Assembly: GCF_900141795.1 (NCBI RefSeq)
Contig: NZ_FSRE01000002.1
Span: 434,001 to 498,000, forward strand
DNA: 64,000 nt
Reading direction: 5' to 3'
Source: Sulfurivirga caldicuralii
GTDB taxonomy: Bacteria > Pseudomonadota > Gammaproteobacteria > Thiomicrospirales > Thiomicrospiraceae
In this document: piece after piece, positions 9,239 through 17,717 of the stretch
Layout of the letters: each line of letters opens with the position of its first letter
How positions within the stretch are numbered: the stretch's first letter is position 1
Translations under genes and position numbers: made by a program
Notes under the pieces: model-generated
Told to the model about the DNA's origin: nothing
Seen by the model: only the letters and a program-made list of their open reading frames with translations
Database searches by the model: none

Positions 9239-11023
9239 ATGGATCTGCAAACCCTAACGTATCTTGTCGTCGGCGCCACCTTTGCGCTGTACATCGGCAT
9301 TGCCATCTGGGCCCGCGCCCAGTCCACCGGTGATTTCTATGTGGCGGGCGGGAACGTGCACCCCATTGCCAACGGCATGGCGACCGCCGCCGACTGGATG
9401 TCTGCCGCCTCCTTCATCTCCATGGCGGGTCTGATCGCCTTCAACGGCTATGGCGCATCCGTGTTCCTGATGGGCTGGACCGGCGGCTACGTGCTGCTGG
9501 CGATGCTGCTGGCACCGTACCTGCGCAAGTTCGGCAAGTACACTGTGCCCGAGTTCATCGGTGAGCGCTACTACTCCGATACCGCGCGCATCATTGCGGT
9601 CATCTGTCTGATTCTTGCCTCCGTAACCTACGTTATCGGGCAGATGAAAGGAATCGGTGTGGCCTTCTCGCGCTTCCTGGAGACCGATTATGATACCGGC
9701 CTGTATGTGGGCATGGCGATCGTGTTCTTCTATGCGGTACTGGGGGGCATGAAGGGAATCACCTACACACAGATTGCGCAGTATGTGATTCTCATCTTCG
9801 CCTATACCGTGCCTGCAGTCTTCATCTCCCTGCACCTGACCGGCAACCCGCTGCCGCAGCTGGGCCTGGGGGACCGCCTGCTGAGCGACGGCACCTATGT
9901 GCTGGACAAGCTGGATCAGCTGCTGACCGATCTGGGCTTTGCCCAGTACACCACCCAGCGCATGGGCAATGATCTCAACATGTTCTTCTACACCCTGACG
10001 CTGATGATCGGTACCGCCGGTCTGCCACACGTGATCATGCGCTTCTTTACCGTGCCGACGGTAAAGGATGCCCGTATCTCTGCCGGCTGGGCACTGGTCT
10101 TTATTGCTGCGCTCTACACTGTTGCACCAGCTGTTGGCGGCATGGCCCGTCTGAACCTGACCAACACCGTCCAGGTGGGTCCGGTGGGCGACCCCAGCGG
10201 CAACCTCAACTACAGCGAACGTCCCGAGTGGTTCAAGAAGTGGGAAACCACCGGCCTGCTGAAATTTGAGGACAAGAACGGTGACGGCCGCATTCAGTAC
10301 TACAACGACAAGAACCCGGAGTTCGCCAAGAAGGCCGAACAGTGGGGCTGGAAGGGCTCAGAGCTGAAGGTTGACCGCGACATCATGGTACTGGCCAACC
10401 CGGAAATTGCTGGCCTGCCCAACTGGGTGATCGCGCTGGTGGTGGCCGGTGGTCTGGCCGCGGCGCTCTCCACCGCAGCCGGGCTGTTGCTGGCAATCGC
10501 TTCAGCCGTCTCCCACGACCTGCTCAAGGGCATTTTCTTCAAGGACATGTCCGAACGGGCTGAACTGCGCGCCTCGCGTATCGCCATGTCACTGGCCGTA
10601 CTGGGGGCAGGCTATCTTGGCCTGAATCCACCTGACTTTGCCGCCGGCACCGTGGCGATCGCCTTCGGTCTTGCCGCGGCCTCGCTCTTCCCGGCGCTGA
10701 TCATGGGTGTGTTCTTCAAGCACATTAACCGTGAAGGCGCCATGTGGGGCATGATCGCCGGCATGACCGTGACGCTGCTGTATGTATTCCAGCACAAGGG
10801 CATCATGTTCATTCCAGGCACATCCTTCCTGGGTGACATGTCGCCTAACTGGTTCTTCGGCATCTCGCCCAACGCCTTCGGCGCCGTGGGTGCGATCGTG
10901 AACTTTGTCGTGGCCTTCCTGGTGACCAAGTACACCTCGCCGACACCGGTTCACATTCAGGACCTGGTGGATGACATTCGCATCCCCAAAGGCTCCAGCA
11001 GTGTGGTAAAAGGCGCACACTGA
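9239..11023 (+). CDS. Sodium/solute symporter, VC_2705/ActP-like subfamily
   Basis: This 594-residue SSS-family transporter has the expected run of about 13 membrane helices, starting LTYLVVGATFALYIGIAIW, with AADWMSAASFISMAGL near the sodium site and the SYVIGQMKG-like region. The subfamily is related to the acetate permease ActP, but the substrate is not proven. A hydrophilic loop around residues 320-385 contains DKNGDGRIQYYN, which resembles a calcium-binding EF-type loop. With the upstream DUF4212 gene it forms a two-gene transporter unit ended by a clear terminator. Confidence 0.9.
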   Translation: MDLQTLTYLVVGATFALYIGIAIWARAQSTGDFYVAGGNVHPIANGMATAADWMSAASFISMAGLIAFNGYGASVFLMGWTGGYVLLAMLLAPYLRKFGKYTVPEFIGERYYSDTARIIAVICLILASVTYVIGQMKGIGVAFSRFLETDYDTGLYVGMAIVFFYAVLGGMKGITYTQIAQYVILIFAYTVPAVFISLHLTGNPLPQLGLGDRLLSDGTYVLDKLDQLLTDLGFAQYTTQRMGNDLNMFFYTLTLMIGTAGLPHVIMRFFTVPTVKDARISAGWALVFIAALYTVAPAVGGMARLNLTNTVQVGPVGDPSGNLNYSERPEWFKKWETTGLLKFEDKNGDGRIQYYNDKNPEFAKKAEQWGWKGSELKVDRDIMVLANPEIAGLPNWVIALVVAGGLAAALSTAAGLLLAIASAVSHDLLKGIFFKDMSERAELRASRIAMSLAVLGAGYLGLNPPDFAAGTVAIAFGLAAASLFPALIMGVFFKHINREGAMWGMIAGMTVTLLYVFQHKGIMFIPGTSFLGDMSPNWFFGISPNAFGAVGAIVNFVVAFLVTKYTSPTPVHIQDLVDDIRIPKGSSSVVKGAH

Positions 11024-11049
11024 GCCTGAACACCTGGTATAACTGCACA

Positions 11050-11072
11050 GCCCCGCTTTTGCGGGGCTTTTT
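11050..11072 (+). terminator. Intrinsic terminator after the symporter gene
   Basis: GCCCCGC-TTTT-GCGGGGC followed by TTTTT, 26 bases after the symporter stop codon. Confidence 0.9.
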
Positions 11073-11128
11073 CTGCCCAGAGGGCCCTTTTCCGGTATTG
11101 CAATCCCGCGGCCGGAAAAGTGTCTTCC

Positions 11129-11148
11129 AAAAAGTCGGGGACCCCCCT
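11129..11148. repeat. Dispersed 20-bp repeat, copy 2
   Basis: AAAAAGTCGGGGACCCCCCT ends exactly one base before the ATG of the next gene. Its GGGGA could act as the ribosome-binding site with a 7-base spacer. Read in the frame of that gene it would encode KVGDPP, the same phrase as the copies inside proteins. Confidence 0.85.
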
Positions 11149-11562
11149 ATGAAAAAGCACTTTCTGATCGCCACCATCATGGTGCCGTTCATGATCTTTG
11201 TGGGCTATGCCCTCACCGACTGGTATCTGAAGCGTGATCAGCAAAAGTCTGCCCTGCTGCCGCTGAGACTGGACACCCCGGGCTGTACGCTGCAAAACGG
11301 ATGCCAGCTGCATGCCAAGGACTTTGTGATCACCCTCCGTGCCGAAGACAATCGCATTATCATCAAGGGCAATCAGCGCATCAAAGACGCCATGCTCGAG
11401 GCGGTGGATATCCTGCCACCTAGCAAGGGCATCCAAGCTGATGCAGACGGCTATATCTGGCAATGGACCCTGCCCAAATCCCTGCCGGAAAAAGCCACGT
11501 TGCACTTTGTCATTGCCGGCCACTGGCAAAACTATCTGGGTGAGCTGACTGCTGCCCCGTAA
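11149..11562 (+). CDS. Uncharacterised small exported or membrane-anchored protein
   Basis: This 137-residue protein starts MKKHFLIATIMVPFMIFVGYAL, a single N-terminal membrane segment or uncleaved signal, followed by a soluble, beta-rich region with two cysteines (PGCTLQNGCQ) that could form a short disulfide loop. No family was recognised. Upstream in-frame starts fall in the preceding terminator hairpin, so the ATG right behind the dispersed repeat is preferred. It is followed 9 bases later by the DUF294 gene and is probably co-transcribed with it. Confidence 0.7.
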   Translation: MKKHFLIATIMVPFMIFVGYALTDWYLKRDQQKSALLPLRLDTPGCTLQNGCQLHAKDFVITLRAEDNRIIIKGNQRIKDAMLEAVDILPPSKGIQADADGYIWQWTLPKSLPEKATLHFVIAGHWQNYLGELTAAP

Positions 11563-11571
11563 GGAGCCGTC

Positions 11572-13422
11572 ATGGAAATTGAACAGCGGGAGCTCTTTCG
11601 CTTCCTGAAGCAGACACCGCCCCTGTCCACGCTGGATGACGCCACCCTGCGGCGCTGGGTGGAAGCCGTACAGATCGCCTACTTCCGAACAGGCGAAACC
11701 ATTCTCTCGCCCGAACAGCCCAATCGCGAAGTCTGTCTAATCCGCAGCGGTGCCGTTGACGTGTTCGATGCCAACGGCGAACTGGTGAACGCACTGGCCG
11801 AAGGCGACTGGCTTGGCTACCGATCCGTATTGAATGACGGCCAGGTCAGTCTGACCATTCGAGCGGCAGAGGACACCCTGCTCTACTGCTTTCCGGCTGA
11901 GCTGTTTCTGAAATATTACGCACAGCACCCATCCTTTCAGCAGTTTTTCGCCCAGCACAAGCCTTCGCGGCTGCGCCAGGCGCTGCAACAGCTGCGCCAC
12001 GATACGCTCGCCATTCCACTGGATCAGGCCATCAGCACGCTGGCCCAGACCACCGCCATTATCGACCTCGATACCCCGGTGCAAGCCGCTGCAAGGCAGT
12101 GGCAAACCCTGCGCACCCCGCTGATCGTACGCGACGCACGCACGCAGACACTTCACGCCCTGCTGACTCCGGAGGTGCTCGCAAGCCACCTCGCTGCAGG
12201 CGGCGGGCCGGATGATGCCGTGGCGACCTGCATACGCAAGCGCTCCGCGGTTCTATTGCCTGCCGGCAGGCCATTGGCGGACGCGCTGGTGATGCTGCTG
12301 CGGGCGGGGCAGACGGCCGGGATTGTTGTCGATAACGCAAATGAACCTGTTGGCGTACTGGATATCCGCCACTTTCACGACAGTCCGGACTCGCCCCAGG
12401 CACTTGCCAGTGCCATCCCCGCAGCCGAAAGTACCGAGCAACTTATCCAACTGAGCCAGCATTTCAGCCAGCTGTTTGCCCATCTGGTGCGTGCCCATAC
12501 TCCGCCCTATGAGGTGGGCCTGCTGATCAGTAGCCTGGGCGAAGCGCTGACCGCACGTCTGGTGGCACTGGCCGAAGCACAACAGGGAGAAGCGCCGGTC
12601 AGCTACTGTTTTTTCATCACCGGCTCCATGGCCCGGGGCGAACAGACGCTGCATACCGATCAGGACTCCGGCCTCATCCAGGCGGACGCGTTCGACAAGG
12701 CGCTGCACGACAACTGGTTTGCCACCCTTGCCCAGACGGTCAGCGATCAGCTCAATGCCGCCGGCTACGCGTACTGCCCCGGCGGGATCATGGCCAGTAA
12801 TCCGCGCTGGCGGCAGCCGCTGCATCGGTGGCTCAAGGATTTCCGGCAGTGGATCGAGGCGCCCACCGCCGAAGCCCTGTTGCAGGCGAGCATCTTTTTC
12901 GACATGCAGGCCGTTCATGGCGATACGGCACTGTTTGACCACCTGCGCAGCCAGTTCCTCAAGTGGGCGCCTGACAGTGGCCTGTTTCTGCACCACATGG
13001 CCGCCAATGCGCTCTCGTTTCGTCCCCCGCTTGGGTTTTTCCGCAACCTGATTCTCGAGCGCACCGGTGACCATCGCAAGGTGCTGGACCTGAAAAAGCG
13101 CGGCATCGCCCCTGTGGTGGAAATGGCGCGGGTTTATGCCCTGTCCGAGGGCTTGCCTGCGCTGAACACCTGGGAGCGGCTGCAGCAGGCTCAGGCGGTC
13201 GGTGCATTGAGCCGACAGGGTTTCGAGGACCTGCGCGATGCACTGGATTTCATTGCCACCACGCGTCTGCGCCATCAGCTGAATCAGATCGACGCCGGGC
13301 TGGAACCCGACAACCTGATCGATCCGCGCCAGCTGTCTCATCTGGAACGACGCCACCTGCGCGACAGCTTTGCGGTGATCAGCGAGATGCAGGACGCCAT
13401 GGCACAGCGGTTCGGAGGCTAG
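11572..13422 (+). CDS. CNBD-CBS-DUF294 nucleotidyltransferase-like signalling protein
   Basis: The 616 residues hold an N-terminal cyclic nucleotide-binding domain (about 1-125), a CBS-like pair (about 145-270), and a nucleotidyltransferase-like DUF294 domain with GSMARGEQTLHTDQD near residues 350-365, the GS...D-x-D signature of GlnD-type enzymes, followed by a helical DUF294_C domain. This architecture is commonly found beside VC_2705-type symporters and DnaQ-like exonucleases, as here. Nucleotide ligand and target protein are unknown; regulation of the transporter is a guess from neighbourhood. The start has an AAGGAG site. Confidence 0.85.
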   Translation: MEIEQRELFRFLKQTPPLSTLDDATLRRWVEAVQIAYFRTGETILSPEQPNREVCLIRSGAVDVFDANGELVNALAEGDWLGYRSVLNDGQVSLTIRAAEDTLLYCFPAELFLKYYAQHPSFQQFFAQHKPSRLRQALQQLRHDTLAIPLDQAISTLAQTTAIIDLDTPVQAAARQWQTLRTPLIVRDARTQTLHALLTPEVLASHLAAGGGPDDAVATCIRKRSAVLLPAGRPLADALVMLLRAGQTAGIVVDNANEPVGVLDIRHFHDSPDSPQALASAIPAAESTEQLIQLSQHFSQLFAHLVRAHTPPYEVGLLISSLGEALTARLVALAEAQQGEAPVSYCFFITGSMARGEQTLHTDQDSGLIQADAFDKALHDNWFATLAQTVSDQLNAAGYAYCPGGIMASNPRWRQPLHRWLKDFRQWIEAPTAEALLQASIFFDMQAVHGDTALFDHLRSQFLKWAPDSGLFLHHMAANALSFRPPLGFFRNLILERTGDHRKVLDLKKRGIAPVVEMARVYALSEGLPALNTWERLQQAQAVGALSRQGFEDLRDALDFIATTRLRHQLNQIDAGLEPDNLIDPRQLSHLERRHLRDSFAVISEMQDAMAQRFGG

Positions 13423-14109
13423 ATGGATCTGCTGGCAAAGCTCCTCTGGATCTGGCGTCTGAAGCGTGCGCGCAGGACCTGCCAAGACATACCACCCTGC
13501 GTTGCTCTGAAGAGCCTGCCGGATTTCACCACGCCGGCCCAGCAGCAGCGCTATCTGGCCGTGGATTTTGAAACCACCGGCCTCAATCCGAAGCGGGATG
13601 CCATTCTGTCCATCGGCTGGGTGCCCATTGAAAACGGGCGCGTCCTTGCGGGCCAGGGCGACCATCACATTATCCGCATCGACCAGCCCCTTTCTGAAGA
13701 GAGCATCAAGATCCACGGCATTACCCACCAGCGCATGGCCGCCGGTCAGTCCCTTGAAAGGGTGTTGCCGCAGCTGTTTGAGGCGCTGGCCGGACGGGTG
13801 GCGCTGGTGCACTTCGCGCCTATCGAGCGCCGCTTCCTCGCCCAGGCCTGTCAACACCTGTGGCACTGGGCACCGCCGCTGCCCATGGTCGATACCCTGG
13901 CGCTGGCACAACGGCGCCTGCCCCAGGCCAGTCAGCAGGGGGATCCCAATCCCTATCGACTCTATAACCTGCGCCGACGCTTCCATCTGCCTGACAGGCC
14001 CCCTCATCACGCCCTGGAAGATGCCATCGCCACGGCAGAGCTGTTTATCGCCATGCTGCACCATTTCCCCGACTGGCAGCAGGTGTCCACATGGGATTTG
14101 CTGAGCTGA
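13423..14109 (+). CDS. DnaQ-like 3'-5' exonuclease (DEDDh)
   Basis: This 228-residue protein has Exo I YLAVDFETTGLNP (Asp48, Glu50), a middle motif VALVHFAPIERRF and Exo III HHALEDAIATAE with the His and Asp of DEDDh nucleases. It lacks the tail that binds the polymerase alpha subunit, so it is unlikely to be the replicative epsilon subunit. The start codon abuts the stop of the DUF294 gene with no gap, so the two are translated together. Substrate unknown. Confidence 0.85.
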   Translation: MDLLAKLLWIWRLKRARRTCQDIPPCVALKSLPDFTTPAQQQRYLAVDFETTGLNPKRDAILSIGWVPIENGRVLAGQGDHHIIRIDQPLSEESIKIHGITHQRMAAGQSLERVLPQLFEALAGRVALVHFAPIERRFLAQACQHLWHWAPPLPMVDTLALAQRRLPQASQQGDPNPYRLYNLRRRFHLPDRPPHHALEDAIATAELFIAMLHHFPDWQQVSTWDLLS

Positions 14110-14124
14110 ACGGAAAGGCAGGCG

Positions 14125-14130
14125 TATAAT
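14125..14130 (+). promoter_or_regulatory. Possible promoter -10 of ygfZ
   Basis: A perfect TATAAT lies 32 bases ahead of ygfZ. No good -35 hexamer sits at 16-18 bases, so this is a weak prediction. Confidence 0.35.
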
Positions 14131-14162
14131 TTGCCCACACGCATGAATACAGGAGCGGCAGC

Positions 14163-15230
14163 ATGAACGCACAGTGGAAAACCTTTCTCAGCGGTCAGGG
14201 TGCCCAGTTCGACGAGCTGGACAATGTCATCACCTTTGGCGAACCTGAACTGGAGCGGGTGCTGGTGAAGCACGGCCCTGTCATTACCTCTCTCGCCAAT
14301 CAGGCGCTGGTTCAGGTCGCAGGCGACGATGCCAAGGCTTTTTTGCAGGCGCAGCTGACAAACGACATCGAAGAGGTCAGCAACAAGCGGGCGCAGCTGT
14401 CCGCCTGGTGCGACCCCAAGGGCAACGTACTCGCCACCTTTGTCGTATTCATGTATCAGCGCGACTACTACCTCAGCTTCGATGCCAGCCTCAAGGACGC
14501 CATTCTCAAGCGGTTGCAGATGTTTATCCTGCGCAGCAAGGTGGAGCTGGTTGACCGCACCGACGAACTGGTTCAGGTCGGCTTTGGCGGCAGTTTCGGC
14601 GATCTGGATCTGCAGCGCGCCTTTGACGCCAAGGTCAAGGAAACGTGGGAATGCGGCATGCTGCCCAAGGAGGGCGTGCGCAAGATCAAGGCGATTAAGA
14701 TTCCGGGGCCGTATCATCGTTATCTGCTGGTCGGTCCCGAAGCCGAAATGGAAACCGCATGGAACACCCTGCTCATTAACGGCGACAGGACCAATCAGTA
14801 CGACTGGCACCTGATGGACATTGCCGCCGGCGTGCCGGTGGTGACCGCAGCGGTCAGCGGCAAATTCGTGGCGCAGATGCTCAACCTGGACAAGCTCAAC
14901 GCCATCAATTTCAAGAAGGGCTGCTTCCCGGGGCAGGAAATCATCGCTCGCCTGCACTTCCGCGCCACCGTACCCAAGCGCATGCTCAAGCTGCACACCG
15001 ATGCTGACATTGTGCCGGCTCCTGGCGAGACGCTTGAGGTGCACGATGAAAGCGGCAAGCGCATCGAATTCGAGGTGCTCTATAGCCGTCCTGACCCCAT
15101 CGAAGGCGTCATGATTCAGGCGGTGGGCAACCTGAAAACCCTCGCCAACGCTCAGGGCGATCTGAAACTGGAAAGCGGCGAGGCGTTGACCATCGAGCCG
15201 CTGCCCTACCCGGTAGTGGAAGGCGACTGA
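14163..15230 (+). CDS. ygfZ: YgfZ/GcvT-like folate-binding protein
   Basis: YgfZ uses tetrahydrofolate in assembly or repair of a subset of iron-sulfur proteins. The 355-residue protein has the GcvT fold and the diagnostic KGCFPGQE motif near residue 252 with its essential Cys. The start follows an AGGAG site. It is a single gene with a terminator some 120 bases downstream. Confidence 0.92.
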   Translation: MNAQWKTFLSGQGAQFDELDNVITFGEPELERVLVKHGPVITSLANQALVQVAGDDAKAFLQAQLTNDIEEVSNKRAQLSAWCDPKGNVLATFVVFMYQRDYYLSFDASLKDAILKRLQMFILRSKVELVDRTDELVQVGFGGSFGDLDLQRAFDAKVKETWECGMLPKEGVRKIKAIKIPGPYHRYLLVGPEAEMETAWNTLLINGDRTNQYDWHLMDIAAGVPVVTAAVSGKFVAQMLNLDKLNAINFKKGCFPGQEIIARLHFRATVPKRMLKLHTDADIVPAPGETLEVHDESGKRIEFEVLYSRPDPIEGVMIQAVGNLKTLANAQGDLKLESGEALTIEPLPYPVVEGD

Positions 15231-15347
15231 ACGGCGCCTGTGACGAAAATGGCACGTGTGGCAACCCGCAAAACCTCACGTGCCAGAAAAGTGTCAGCGC
15301 TCTTGCCCTTTTCGACCCGGGACCGGGATAGAAGACGTTGTAAAAGG

Positions 15348-15385
15348 AAAAGGCCCGCATACGCCTTACAGCAGACGGGCCTTTT
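15348..15385. terminator. Bidirectional terminator between ygfZ and rlmI
   Basis: Inverted repeat AAAAGGCCCG/CGGGCCTTTT with an 18-base loop between convergent genes; T tracts appear on both strands. Confidence 0.75.
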
Positions 15386-15397
15386 ACCGCTGATGCA

Positions 15398-15463
15398 CCC
15401 TTTCAGGGTGCCGAGACAGATTTCCGACACCTTGATGCCGCTGCGTCCAAGAGGATTTCTCAT
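15398..15463 (-). pseudogene. N-terminal remnant of an aldo/keto reductase gene
   Basis: Right behind the rlmI stop, the leftward frame begins with ATG and reads MRNPLGRSGIKVSEICLGT, which closely matches the first strand and helix of aldo/keto reductases. After about 20 residues the similarity ends; the frame then passes through the terminator hairpin and stops inside ygfZ. The rest of the roughly 300-residue enzyme is absent. The junction holds a perfect small hairpin GGCACCC-TGAAA-GGGTGC type sequence. Confidence 0.6.
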
Positions 15464-15468
15464 CCTGC

Positions 15469-16665
15469 TCAACGCTCCAGCCAGATGCGGGCAAAGTAGG
15501 TTTTCAGATATTCGGTCTCGGGCATGGCCGGATGGATTGGATGATCGGGCCCCTGCCCGTCCTGATCGAAAATCTGCGCCATGCGATCCACTTCGCGCGC
15601 CGCGCGCTGGATCTGCTCTCGCAGCGCCTCCCGCGGCAGATGATGGGAACAGGAGGCGCTGACCAGAATGCCATCGCTGCGCAGCAGGCGCATGGCCAGC
15701 GCATTGACGCGCTTGTAGCCTTCCATCCCGTTGCGGTAATCCTTCTTGCGCTTGATGAACGCCGGCGGATCCACCACGACAATGTCAAAGCGTTCCCCCT
15801 CGTTCAGCAAGTGCGGCAGCACTTCGAACGCATTGCCCTGATAGGTGGTGACGCGGTCGATAACCCCATTGCGCACGGCCGCCCGTTCCAGATAGTCCAG
15901 CGCCTGCGCGGAACTGTCCACGCATACCACTTCGCTTGCGCCGGCCACAGCGGCTTCCACGCCCCAGCCGCCCAGATAGCTGAACACATCCAGCACCCGC
16001 TGTCCCTTGCACAGCGCCTGCAGCTTGCGCCGCCCCATGCGATGGTCGTAGAACCAGCCCGTTTTCTGGCCGCTTTCCACTGGCAACTCAAACCAGGTGC
16101 CGTTCTCCTCAATCCAAACCGGTTCATCCAGAACGCCAACCACTTCGTTTTCCAGCGGCAGCCCTTCCAGTTTGCGGCTGTCCAGATCGTTGCGGAACAC
16201 CATGGCACGGGGAGAATACAACGCTTCCAGCGCGGTGATAATCTGCGGTTTGAGGCGTTCCATGCCTGCGGTGGTAATCTGCAGGACGAACACATCGCCG
16301 TGCCGGTCGATCACCAGCCCCGGCAGCAGATCGCTTTCGCCATACACGAGACGGTAATAGGGCTTGCCGAAAAAGCGCTCTCGCAACGCCTGCGCATGGC
16401 TGATGCGTTTCTTGAACCAGCGCGCCCCCAATTGGGTATCGAGATTGCGGCTGAGCAGACGAATCGCAATCAGTGAATGAGGATTGATGGTACCAATGCC
16501 CAGCGGCTTGCCATTAGCCGCTTCCACCACCACCGGCTGACCCGGCTCATACGCCTTCAGCGGTGAAATCGAGGTGTCGATTTCATTAGAATAGATCCAT
16601 AAATGACCCTGGCGGATGCGCCGCTCTTCATTCTTGCGCAAACGTACCCTTGCAAACTCGCTCAT
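15469..16665 (-). CDS. rlmI: 23S rRNA (cytosine1962-C5)-methyltransferase RlmI-like
   Basis: The 398 residues start with a PUA domain (VRLRKNEERRIRQGHLWIYSNEI) followed by a class I methyltransferase domain: motif I VLDVFSYLGGWGVEA, motif IV VVDPPAFIKRKKD and the catalytic-Cys motif SASCSHHL. RlmI methylates C1962 of 23S rRNA. The gene is divergent from the oxygenase gene with only 24 bases between the two starts. Confidence 0.92.
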   Translation of the reverse strand: MSEFARVRLRKNEERRIRQGHLWIYSNEIDTSISPLKAYEPGQPVVVEAANGKPLGIGTINPHSLIAIRLLSRNLDTQLGARWFKKRISHAQALRERFFGKPYYRLVYGESDLLPGLVIDRHGDVFVLQITTAGMERLKPQIITALEALYSPRAMVFRNDLDSRKLEGLPLENEVVGVLDEPVWIEENGTWFELPVESGQKTGWFYDHRMGRRKLQALCKGQRVLDVFSYLGGWGVEAAVAGASEVVCVDSSAQALDYLERAAVRNGVIDRVTTYQGNAFEVLPHLLNEGERFDIVVVDPPAFIKRKKDYRNGMEGYKRVNALAMRLLRSDGILVSASCSHHLPREALREQIQRAAREVDRMAQIFDQDGQGPDHPIHPAMPETEYLKTYFARIWLER

Positions 16666-16689
16666 GTTGGCTGTCCATTGGGAGGAAAC

Positions 16690-17325
16690 ATGAACAGTAT
16701 TGTAGAGGCTGCGCCCCGCGCCGCAATGGAAGATGTGCTCGATGGACTCACCGAGCAGGGCTATGCCGTCGTTCCAGACTTTCTACCCGAATCCCTGCGC
16801 AATGCGCTGTATCAGCAGGCCGTGCAGTCGTACCAGAGCGACGGCATGCATCGGGCCAGCATCGGGCAGGGACGGGACAACCAGATAAACACGTCCATCC
16901 GCGGCGACAGCATTGTGTGGCTAGACGGCAGCACGCCTGCCCAGCGCGACTTTCTGGAAAGAATGGACGCCTATCGCGCCCTGCTCAACCGGTCCCTCTA
17001 TCTGGGCATCAATAACTACGAAGCCCATTTCGCCTACTATCCGCCGGGGCGCTACTACCGCACCCACTGGGACAATTTCCGCGGCCGCAGCAACCGCCTC
17101 GTGACCACCGTGCTTTACCTGAACCCCCATTGGTCATCCGACTGCGGTGGCGAGCTGGTGCTGTACGCAGAGGATGAAAAAACCGTGCGGGAGACGATCG
17201 TGCCGCAACCGGGCATGCTAGTCACCTTCATGAGCGCACAGATTCCCCACGAAGTGCGCCCCACCCACCAACCCCGAGTCAGTATTGCCGGCTGGATGCG
17301 TCGGGATAGCATTTTGAGCCGCTAA
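16690..17325 (+). CDS. 2-oxoglutarate/Fe(II)-dependent oxygenase, prolyl 4-hydroxylase-like
   Basis: This 211-residue protein carries the iron-binding facial triad: HWD (HxD, near residues 126-128) and a distal His in QIPHEVRPT, then the oxoglutarate-binding Arg in PRVSIAGWMR. The N-terminal EQGYAVVPDFLPESL is typical of the P4Hc type. The substrate, possibly a protein side chain, is unknown. The start is fixed by a GGAGG site; an upstream in-frame start would overlap rlmI. Confidence 0.87.
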   Translation: MNSIVEAAPRAAMEDVLDGLTEQGYAVVPDFLPESLRNALYQQAVQSYQSDGMHRASIGQGRDNQINTSIRGDSIVWLDGSTPAQRDFLERMDAYRALLNRSLYLGINNYEAHFAYYPPGRYYRTHWDNFRGRSNRLVTTVLYLNPHWSSDCGGELVLYAEDEKTVRETIVPQPGMLVTFMSAQIPHEVRPTHQPRVSIAGWMRRDSILSR

Positions 17326-17352
17326 GCCGTTTTCCGCGCTTTTTGCGGGCAC

Positions 17353-17380
17353 AAAAAACGGGCCGAAAAAATCGGCCCGT
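17353..17380 (-). terminator. Terminator of the pepN/envelope operon
   Basis: Read leftward: perfect 9-bp stem ACGGGCCGA/TCGGCCCGT with a 5-base loop, followed by six T. It lies 45 bases behind the last gene of the leftward envelope operon. Confidence 0.88.
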
Positions 17381-17400
17381 AAAAAATCGGGGACCCCCCT
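17381..17400. repeat. Dispersed 20-bp repeat, copy 3
   Basis: AAAAAATCGGGGACCCCCCT, abutting the terminator hairpin. It carries ATCGGGG where the others have GTCGGGG. Confidence 0.8.
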
Positions 17401-17425
17401 TCCACTCGGCAGGAAAGAAGGAAAA

Positions 17426-17707
17426 TCAGGGATAGAAGTAACGCTTGTCCACGGCGCCGCGGCGCTTTTTCATAAAGCTTTCCAGGTGCCCAACCCGCCC
17501 TTCCAGCTTATCGATGCGTTCGCCCTGTTTTTTCACCGCATTGCGCTGCACGGCAATCGCCTTGGTGTTGGCGCGAATCTGGCGGTCGTGCTTCTTGACC
17601 TTGCTTTCCAGAATGCGTACCCGCGTGCTGATACTGGCAGCCTGCACACTCTGCACAGCGAAAATCAGCACAACCCCCAGCCACAAAATCCAGTTTGGCG
17701 CTTTCAT
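17426..17707 (-). CDS. Small exported coiled-coil protein
   Basis: This 93-residue protein has a signal peptide (WILWLGVVLIFAVQSVQAAS, cleavage likely after VQA) and then a heptad-like helix through residues 30-80 (RVRILESKVKKHDRQI...GERIDKLEGRVGHLESF), strongly basic. It resembles small periplasmic coiled-coil proteins, with no named family recognised. The ATG used here has a GAGGAGG site at 5 bases; a GTG two codons upstream is too close to that site. It is the last gene of the envelope operon, 10 bases after the lipoprotein. Confidence 0.75.
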   Translation of the reverse strand: MKAPNWILWLGVVLIFAVQSVQAASISTRVRILESKVKKHDRQIRANTKAIAVQRNAVKKQGERIDKLEGRVGHLESFMKKRRGAVDKRYFYP

Positions 17708-17717
17708 GCGCACCTCC

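Noticed and set aside
11059-11148. Upstream TTG start extending the small exported protein
   Set aside because: It lies in the terminator hairpin loop and would place a hydrophilic stretch before the signal sequence.
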